A program made the translations under genes and the position numbers. From Paratinospora sagittata (Eukaryota > Streptophyta > Magnoliopsida > Ranunculales > Menispermaceae), in the NCBI GenBank assembly GCA_035771175.1, contig CM069607.1:4199501-4263500 (forward strand): a stretch of 64,000 nucleotides of DNA, in the 5' to 3' direction. The notes under the pieces are model-generated. The model did not search any database. It was not told the origin of the DNA and worked only from the letters and a program-made list of their open reading frames with translations. Of this stretch, positions 57,343 through 64,000 are shown piece after piece. Numbering within the stretch: position 1 is the stretch's first letter; the number at the start of each line of letters is the position of its first letter.

Positions 57343-57849
57343 TTAAGAAGGTGGTAAGACCCTTACAGAGTTCCCCAACAACATAACAATTTCCCCTTTG
57401 TTGTGCAAAAATAGCTTTACAAATTTGTCTTGCACATTTTTGTTCTCTCTTTTTCAATTATTCTCAACAGGTTGGCTATATCCAATTCTGTTTTTTAGTA
57501 ACATATAACTGGTGCATTATATTTAGATTGCTGATTATGTTTGACACTGGAATGCTCATAATGCCTGGTCTATCCGGTTTAGTGATGCAATCCAGAAACA
57601 TGTTTTTTTTTTGCCTGTATTGACATATTGGCTCACTTTGGTTGGACAGGAAATTTGTTTGCATTATGTGGAAAACCTTGGCTCACTATCTGGGGCTTGC
57701 AAAGGAAATCTGGAGCAGTGAACATGCTAAATTTTCACATATGGTTATTTAGTCTAAAATTCTGAATCTATTATGAAAGTGAAGGTTGCAGTCTCCTGTC
57801 TCAAGTACTTCCTATGAGTTGTGTGGATTAGTTATTATTCTGATAATAA

Positions 57850-60800
57850 ATGATGGATTGCAACAAAGAAGAGGCCATCAGAGCCAAGGTACTTGCTGAG
57901 AAGAAGATGCTCAACAAGGATTTTATGGGAGCCCGGAAGGTTGCCCTCAGGGCCCAACAACTTTTTCCGGAGTTAGATAACATCTCCCAGTTGCTGACTG
58001 TCTGTGATGTACACTGTTCTGCCGAGCAGAGGGTGTTGGGGTCTGATATGAACTGGTATGCCATTCTTCAAATTGAGCAAACAGCTAATGAGGCATCAAT
58101 CAAGAAGCAGTACAGGAAGCTTGCTCTCCTTCTTCACCCTGATAAGAACAAGTTTGCAGGTGCAGAAGCTGCCTTTAAATTGATTGGGGAAGCACAGAGG
58201 GTGCTTTCAGACCCAGCAAAACGGGCGACATTTGACATGAAACATAGAGCCTCTGTGCGAACTGCTGCATCAAGGCACCCTCAGCAGCCCCACTGTAGGA
58301 ATGCTTGTGTCACAAAAGATCCTGGAGTAAACAGCAGCTATGTGAATAGTGCTGTACCAATGTTCACAACTATGAACCCACACCAACGGCAGCAGCAGCA
58401 ACAGCAGCAGACAGAACCAGTATTTTCTAATGGCCGGCAGACCTTCTGGACTGTATGTCCATTCTGTAATATTAGGTACCAGTACTATAAAGATGTTGTG
58501 AACAGAGCTTTACGCTGTCAAAGCTGCTTGAAGACCTTTTTTGCTTATGATTTGGATGGCCAAGGTATACCACCCAACTCAACTCAATCTCAATTCTCCC
58601 AAGAGAAAGTGGTCTTGAATCAGGGTGGTCATAAAATGGGCCCACAAGTTAATGCTGGGAACTCTTCCTCCACCATGGGATTTCAGGGGAATGCCAAAAT
58701 GTCAGAACCAGCAATGAAGACAGATGGTGCTTCTGAAGTTGACAGGGATTTTAAATCTAAAAGGAATGAACATGCACATGCAAGTAGTGGAGACAGAAAG
58801 GACCGATATGAGGGGCCAAAGTTCCAAACAGAGAAGCCCAATACAAGTAGGAAGAGAAGTCGAAAAAAGGAAGAGTCAAGTGAGAGCTGTGAATCAGGAG
58901 ATAGCTCTGAGAGTGAGGATTTTGAAACTCTGGAAGAAAATGGTCCTTCTGCAGAAGTGGATTCTGGACTCAATGGTGGACGTAATCCTCGGAGATCTTC
59001 TCGTCAAAAGCAGAAAGTTAGTTATAATGAAGATTTAAGTGATGAGGATGACTTTGCTAGACCTCCAAAAAGGCCAAAGGGAAGTGGGTTATCTAATGTA
59101 GTCAAAGATCAAAGTGCAGCACCTATGAATGCTGATACTTGTGGTACCAGCACCAATGATACTGCTAGGTTTCCTACTGGTTTCGGAGGAGATAAGAAAG
59201 AGGAGAAACTAGAAGAAACTGCATGTCCTGATGAAAACTTACCAAATGGAAGTGATAATGCTGAGGAGCATAAGAGGAATGGAAAAGGAGCTGTAGTCGA
59301 AGACAAGAAGGAAGGCCCTGAAGTTGGTAATTCCGGGTCAAAAACCAATTCAGATCCAGAGTTGTCCTTTACTGTACCAGATCCAGAGTTCTATGATTTC
59401 GACAAGAATAGGAAGGAAGAATGTTTTGCAGTCAATCAGATTTGGGCTATTTATGATGACAAAGATGGCATGCCCAGATTCTATGCTCGGATAAGAAAAC
59501 TTTTCTCTCCTGGATTCAAGATGCGAATTTCTTGGTTGGAGGCTGATCCGCATGAAATTGAGCAGATTAATTGGTTGGAGGCAGAGCTGCCTTCTGCATG
59601 TGGCGACTACAAAAATGGAAAAGCCTTGGTTCCTGATAATCTTGGTATGTTTTCTCACTTGGTTTGCTTGGTAGAAGTGCCAAAAGGGAATTCTTATAAA
59701 ATCTATCCTGAAAAAGGTGAAATTTGGGCCCTCTTCAAGAACTGGCATATTAAATGGAGTTCTGATGCAGATAACCATAGGGAATATGAGTTTGAATTTG
59801 TAGAGGTGTTGTCAGACTATTCTGATACATCAGGCATTATGGTCACCTCCTTGGTTAAGATTAAAGGGTTTGTAAGTCTCTTTAGGCTGAAAAAGGGTAC
59901 AGTTTCATTTCTAATACCACCAAATGAACTCTTTAGATTTTCACACAGGGTTCCTTCATATAGAACGACTGGTAGTGAAAGAGAAGGTGTTCCTGAAGGA
60001 TATTTTGAACTTGATCCTGCTTCTCTGCCAAATAACCTTGACAATATTGCTGATTCTGAAGACTTGAAAATAAACGTAGAAACCATGGATACAAAAATCA
60101 ATGCTTCTTGTTCTAAATCTTCAAACAATGAGAGCCCGAATATGCTGGATAAGTGCACAAACCCTGGTGAAAAGGATTCTCCAAACAGGAATGCAAAGAG
60201 CAGCAAGGGCTCCTCAAGGAAGTTGGAAGGGAACCAGGAGAAAGAGAGTGCGTGTGCAATTAAAGAGGAAAGTCATGATCGTTCAGATTCAAAGAGGGGC
60301 AACACTAGTGGCTGCTCCACAGAGACCAGTGCTGACTCTGTCGCCGAAGACCTTACTCCCCGTGATTCATCTATGGAGCCTTGTGAAATTCCAGAAGCAG
60401 TATTCTATGACTTCGGAAAGGATAGAACCGTGGATAAGTTTCAGCCTGGTCAGATCTGGGCATTGTTCTGTGAATTGGATGGTTTGCCTAAATATTATGC
60501 TCGGATAAACACAATTAAGCGGGGCCCAGATATCAAATTGGGCATAAATTGGCTTGAACATTGCCAACTTGCGAAGGGCACAATTCAGTGGTTTGACAAA
60601 TCTATGCCCATTTGCTGTGGAAAGTTTAAGATTAATACCGATCAACATGAGGATATGGATGCCTGTTCCTTCTCTCATCTTGCAAAAGCAAATCCCAGTG
60701 GTAAGGGTAGGTATGATATCTACCCAAAGAAAGGTGAGGTCTGGGCATTGTACAAGAACTTCAATTCTGAATGGACATGTTCTGATCTGGAAAAGTGTGA

Positions 60801-61065
60801 GTACGACATGGTGGAAGTTCTTGAGAACCTCAAATTGACAGTGAAAGTGTTAGATTTGGCACGAGTAGATGGTCACGAGACGATTTTTAGTGCACGAAGA
60901 GAAGGGGAATCTGTGGTCACTTTGGAGATACCCCGGATTGAATTACTTAGATTCTCTCACAAGGTTCCTGCTTTCCTCCTTACAGATGAGTTAGATGGCA
61001 CATTAAAGGGTTGTTGGGAGCTGGATCCACATTCTACACCAGTTAGTTTATTTTCTTCGAAATGA
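57850..61065 (+). CDS. DnaJ (J-domain) protein with two DUF3444 domains
   Basis: Single coding exon of 1071 aa. Residues about 66-130 form a J domain (NWYAILQIEQTAN...) with the HPD tripeptide at 96-98 that stimulates Hsp70 ATPase. An N-terminal helix-rich segment precedes it, typical of this plant family. About 195-245 holds a zinc-ribbon-like CPFC...CQSC pair. The middle is acidic/basic and low complexity with putative nuclear localisation signals (RKRSRKKEE, KRPKGSG) and a Gln run. Two DUF3444 domains follow at about 508-715 and 848-1050, each opening with EFYDF/VFYDF and containing QIWAIYD/QIWALFC and GEIWALFKNW/GEVWALYKNF. Nuclear chaperone adaptor role is inferred; family members are mostly uncharacterised. 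Start ATG 57850 is followed by a second ATG. A leader intron upstream is likely. Confidence 0.93.
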   Translation: MMDCNKEEAIRAKVLAEKKMLNKDFMGARKVALRAQQLFPELDNISQLLTVCDVHCSAEQRVLGSDMNWYAILQIEQTANEASIKKQYRKLALLLHPDKNKFAGAEAAFKLIGEAQRVLSDPAKRATFDMKHRASVRTAASRHPQQPHCRNACVTKDPGVNSSYVNSAVPMFTTMNPHQRQQQQQQQTEPVFSNGRQTFWTVCPFCNIRYQYYKDVVNRALRCQSCLKTFFAYDLDGQGIPPNSTQSQFSQEKVVLNQGGHKMGPQVNAGNSSSTMGFQGNAKMSEPAMKTDGASEVDRDFKSKRNEHAHASSGDRKDRYEGPKFQTEKPNTSRKRSRKKEESSESCESGDSSESEDFETLEENGPSAEVDSGLNGGRNPRRSSRQKQKVSYNEDLSDEDDFARPPKRPKGSGLSNVVKDQSAAPMNADTCGTSTNDTARFPTGFGGDKKEEKLEETACPDENLPNGSDNAEEHKRNGKGAVVEDKKEGPEVGNSGSKTNSDPELSFTVPDPEFYDFDKNRKEECFAVNQIWAIYDDKDGMPRFYARIRKLFSPGFKMRISWLEADPHEIEQINWLEAELPSACGDYKNGKALVPDNLGMFSHLVCLVEVPKGNSYKIYPEKGEIWALFKNWHIKWSSDADNHREYEFEFVEVLSDYSDTSGIMVTSLVKIKGFVSLFRLKKGTVSFLIPPNELFRFSHRVPSYRTTGSEREGVPEGYFELDPASLPNNLDNIADSEDLKINVETMDTKINASCSKSSNNESPNMLDKCTNPGEKDSPNRNAKSSKGSSRKLEGNQEKESACAIKEESHDRSDSKRGNTSGCSTETSADSVAEDLTPRDSSMEPCEIPEAVFYDFGKDRTVDKFQPGQIWALFCELDGLPKYYARINTIKRGPDIKLGINWLEHCQLAKGTIQWFDKSMPICCGKFKINTDQHEDMDACSFSHLAKANPSGKGRYDIYPKKGEVWALYKNFNSEWTCSDLEKCEYDMVEVLENLKLTVKVLDLARVDGHETIFSARREGESVVTLEIPRIELLRFSHKVPAFLLTDELDGTLKGCWELDPHSTPVSLFSSK

Positions 61066-62346
61066 AGAATGGCCGACTCTGTTAGCAAGTTTTGTCACAT
61101 TCAGCGACTCACTGTATCCATGCAATTTCTCTGTAACTGGGACATTCTGCGCCGAATGTTCTTTGTATGAAAGAACCATATGGATAGAACCCTATGAAAG
61201 ATCATTTATGGTTTTTGCTCTTGTTTTTCTCTTTCTTTCTTTTTCAATTTTGAGTTGATAGCTCCTGTATCAAAGCAGTGACTTCAGAAGTTGTTCTAGG
61301 ATGCATGCACTATGTATCTGCTCTGGGAAAACCCCAAACGCCTTAAACGGAATGTAGGTAGTTGACCTAATGTACTCACTGCATCCTGTAAGTTTTTGGC
61401 AGTTTTTCCTGTAATTGATCCCAAACAGGTCTGGCATGCTGCCTGCAATCTGAAGCCAACATTTTGATCATTTTGACAAGGTGCAATTTCTGTCCTCCCT
61501 AATTACTGTTTACTGTGAATACTGCCATTTCTAGAATCTTTATCTCCTTTCAGTTTTATTAACTTTTCCTCCGGAGGACAGAAAGACCTTTCTTTGTGGG
61601 GCTATTAGGCCTTCTGAACAATTGTTGGATTATTCAGCCATTTCATCAATGGTCTTTTTTATCAATGTTTTTTTTTTTTGGGTGCCCTGCTAACCCTTCT
61701 GTCGGACGAGACCATTCCGGAGTTGAGAATTACAGAGGCTATTGGGTGTCCTTTTTTAAAGTGGGCTGGTGAGTGTGGGTACGAGCTCGGATTCAAAATT
61801 GAGATATAGTCTTTCAATCATGACTTATATCTCGTCCCTAACTTAACGAGGCTACCCGATTTTGGGTTTCTGTCAATGTTTTTGTACATAGCTGTTTGAT
61901 ATCATTCTTGGTGCAATAGCAATACATGTGATTGCTACTGATTTTCTTAATCAATTTGGACCGTTCGGAGTTATAATTTCATATCCCAGTTATGTGTATT
62001 GTGTATCCATATGCTTATCCAATTTTCAAATTTCACTAATGTTTTTCAGGATTATGACTTCGTCTGGATTCTACTAATAAATATGAGTGAACAGAAATCA
62101 TAAAAGAACGTGGAAATAATGAGCAACATATGATTAAAAAATACATCTTCCTGTCCTCGCTGTACATATCTGAGATATTGACTTAAAAGTGATAAAATTA
62201 GAGAAAGCGTTGTTGATACTAATAAATGTAAATGGAGTTTGGTAAGGCTTTGAAATTAAAGATATTTGATTTTCATTAGGTATTAAAATAAAAAATAATT
62301 AATTTTTTTTTCTGAAGAGGGCCAAAATAAATGTAAAAGGAAAATG
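61066..62346. other. DnaJ 3' region and repeat remnants
   Basis: 61066-61250 is the probable 3' UTR. 61690-61860 is a GC-richer block (GTCGGACGAGACC..., CTCGTCCCTAACTTAACG) that looks like an old dispersed repeat with partial inverted parts. 62090-62340 is AT-rich. No gene seen. Confidence 0.5.
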
Positions 62347-62418
62347 GGGGCATTCCGAGAATTGAACTCGGGACCTCTCGCACCCTAAGCGAGAATCATA
62401 CCACTAGACCAAATGCCC
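62347..62418 (-). tRNA. tRNA-Pro (AGG)
   Basis: The 72-base minus-strand sequence starts GGGCATTTGGTCTAGTGGTA and pairs with its 3' end AATGCCC through a 7-bp acceptor stem, with a C discriminator. The D arm carries the A box TGGTCTAGTGG. The anticodon stem-loop TCTCGCTTAGGGTGCGAGA has anticodon AGG, and the T arm CCGAGTTCAATTCTCGG has a normal B box (TTCAA, where TTCGA is commoner). No intron. A T run downstream on the minus strand could terminate Pol III. It appears functional. Confidence 0.95.
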
Positions 62419-63514
62419 AATTTGTTGAATTTTGGTCAAAGGATTATAATAAACAAGTAAGAGGGTTGAAATGAAATTCAAGTCAATCATTAACAAGGTT
62501 GTGAGGATCCTACGTGATCGATAAGGAGCCTAAAGGATCGGATCACAGAATCAAAATGTGGATCGTAAGATCCTACAAACTAAAAAATATAAATGTTATT
62601 TGTGTATAAAGGTATTCAAAAAATATTGAAATAATACATATAAATATAAATTAAGTTAAATTTTAAGAAATGTAGCTCAAAAGATAGAGTCCTGGCCTAC
62701 ATTTATAAATTTACAACCATTGAAGAATAAATAAACAACCAAATTTATTAAAAAATATATATAAAGTTTTTTTTTTAAATTACATACAAAATTACAATAT
62801 GTTTTTTTTAAAAAAAACTATATGTTTTTTAAATCCATTTTTTTAAAAAACCAACATTAAAAAAAAGAGATCGCAGTTGGATCACAATCCAACCACGATC
62901 TCATGAATTCCAATCTCATTATTCCAACTATATTTACTATCATACATGTCACGATCATAGCCGTGCTTGCCACTTTGAAACTCATTATTCCGATAACTAG
63001 AATTTAGATGGGTTACCTGTTCTTTGTACATAAACCCTTGTGCCGGTTTCGCGGAGTTTCAACAGTTCTTCCTCTTCCAAGGAGCTAGGTCAACTATTCA
63101 ATCAAATGATATTGAACATGTTTCCCATTTCAAGTATTGCTCCTATTGGACTTCTTATGTCAGGATATGGATAGAATAATAAATATTTCTTTGTAGGAAT
63201 AATAAATATGATCCTACCAATCCGAATCGGGATCCTGACAACATTGATCATCAATTTACTTGCTCAAACTCAACCCGTCAAAACACACACACATCTTCTT
63301 TCTCTTCCTGTCTTAGTGAAGTTCATGAAGATGAACATTGTTTCCATATGATCAATAAAATTCAAGTTGGACAAACATACGCTACCAATCAAGTGGGTAG
63401 TAAAACAAAAATAGTAATCATGATAATGAGATCAAAGTTTTTAAAAATAGACAATGGAAAATTCGTCTTATATGAAATGTTTGCAAGGCAGTTAAGATAG
63501 ACAAAATGCTTTAC
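62419..63514. other. AT-rich intergenic DNA
   Basis: Contains A/T runs (62730-62870) and short repeats with GGATC motifs (62510-62580, 62870-62900). No gene or element recognised. Confidence 0.55.
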
Positions 63515-64000
63515 TCACTTGAGACTTGCAAGCCACATTTTTCTTCTAGCATTAGACATTTTAATGAACATCCTCCTCCAATCAGGGTTTGTAAATCTTT
63601 CACAAGCCTGTACATATGAAACATCTTCAACATTTTCCATGGACTCCAATACATCCATGCATTCTTCAATGGAACACGAAGATTCAACTCTAGCTTTGGA
63701 TGCTTCAACTTTGGCACTTAGAGTCTTTGTCCATAGATATATAGCCTCTTCTAGATTGGATGACTTAGAACTCTCTCCTTTTCTTGAATGAAGATCACGC
63801 GGCAAATTCAAACTACGATACCATGTTTTTTTGGAATCTCCTATTATTTCGTTCAATGATGGATTGATTTCTTCATTATTGAGTTCAATATGTGCGCTTG
63901 AGCCAAAATATTCTGCTTCTAGCACTCTCTCATTATCTGAATTGGGTGGAGAGAGAGTAGATGAAGAACGACCCGTTTGTCTAGTAGTTGTAATGTTGTC
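63515..64000 (-). CDS. C-terminal part of a MYB/SANT-like (transposase-associated type) protein
   Basis: An open frame runs from the window edge (64000) down to a stop at 63515 without an in-frame stop. The end (YVQACERFTNPDWRRMFIKMS, then ARRKMWLAS) resembles the C-terminus of plant MYB/SANT-like DNA-binding proteins related to the accessory protein of Harbinger transposons, such as L10-interacting MYB proteins. The preceding part is Ser/Glu-rich (STLSPPNSDNERVLEAE; SIEECMDVLESMENVEDV). The N-terminal SANT domain would lie beyond the window. Whether it is a gene or a transposon remnant cannot be decided here. Confidence 0.5.
   Translation of the reverse strand, partial: DNITTTRQTGRSSSTLSPPNSDNERVLEAEYFGSSAHIELNNEEINPSLNEIIGDSKKTWYRSLNLPRDLHSRKGESSKSSNLEEAIYLWTKTLSAKVEASKARVESSCSIEECMDVLESMENVEDVSYVQACERFTNPDWRRMFIKMSNARRKMWLASLK

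Larger units (their letters stand above)
48921..57650. other. TE-rich interval, probably a long leader intron
   Basis: No intact gene is seen. 50380-51030 and 52590-53000 are low-complexity MITE-like blocks with GCCTAGG/CCTAGGC motifs and seem related to each other. Other contents are listed separately: a tiny retroposon, a Copia protease scrap, a LINE insertion, a palindrome and plastid-derived DNA. A minus frame at 54950-54708 (80 aa) is not recognised. Confidence 0.5.

Noticed and set aside
58683..58973. Antisense ORF inside the DnaJ gene
   Set aside because: It is a reverse-strand shadow of the low-complexity acidic/Ser-rich region.

Overview
The window is nuclear DNA of a flowering plant, most likely a woody eudicot. 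It holds intron-rich plant genes (an auxin response factor, a dehydroquinate dehydratase/shikimate dehydrogenase, an SDR, a bulb-type lectin, a DnaJ/DUF3444 protein), many Ty1/copia, LINE, Helitron and MITE-like insertions, a degraded plastid-DNA insertion and a nuclear tRNA-Pro gene. The species cannot be fixed from the sequence alone.

Layout. 1-3048: 3' half of a Tork/Tnt1-like Copia element with its 3' LTR. 3049-10989: a decayed minus-strand Copia element with very short LTRs, itself interrupted by a 726-bp foldback element (5256-5981) and a 2.7-kb solo-LTR-like insertion (6276-9018). 11502-18504: a Helitron-like element carrying a young, almost intact Copia element (11638-16603, perfect 5-bp target duplication) and a hAT-like MITE. 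18505-21095: AT-rich flank. 21096-27174: class-B, ARF2-like auxin response factor in 14 coding exons. 28216-29788: two-exon gene for a small conserved, probably plastid protein. 31847-38413: an 11-exon DQD/SDH (shikimate pathway) copy broken by a stop codon and a frameshift. 39582-41155 (minus): SDR oxidoreductase. 44578-45006 (minus): single-exon mannose-binding-type lectin. 48764-61065: DnaJ-DUF3444 gene, probably with a far-upstream 5' leader exon and a TE-rich leader intron that has collected LINE tails, a 42-bp palindrome and a composite plastid-DNA insertion. 62347-62418 (minus): tRNA-Pro(AGG). 63515-64000 (minus): start of another gene, cut by the window edge.

The genes do not form an operon-like unit. 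The most informative points are the decay of the DQD/SDH paralog, which also has Tyr where the catalytic His of type I dehydroquinase is expected; the layered transposon stack at 1-18.5 kb; the foldback element with tRNA-like heads; the long G-run and upstream ORF in the ARF leader; and the fusion of two distant plastome segments at 56.7-57.35 kb. I found no convincing new multi-gene system. Exon boundaries were placed by reading GT/AG sites and reading frame by eye, not by transcript evidence.
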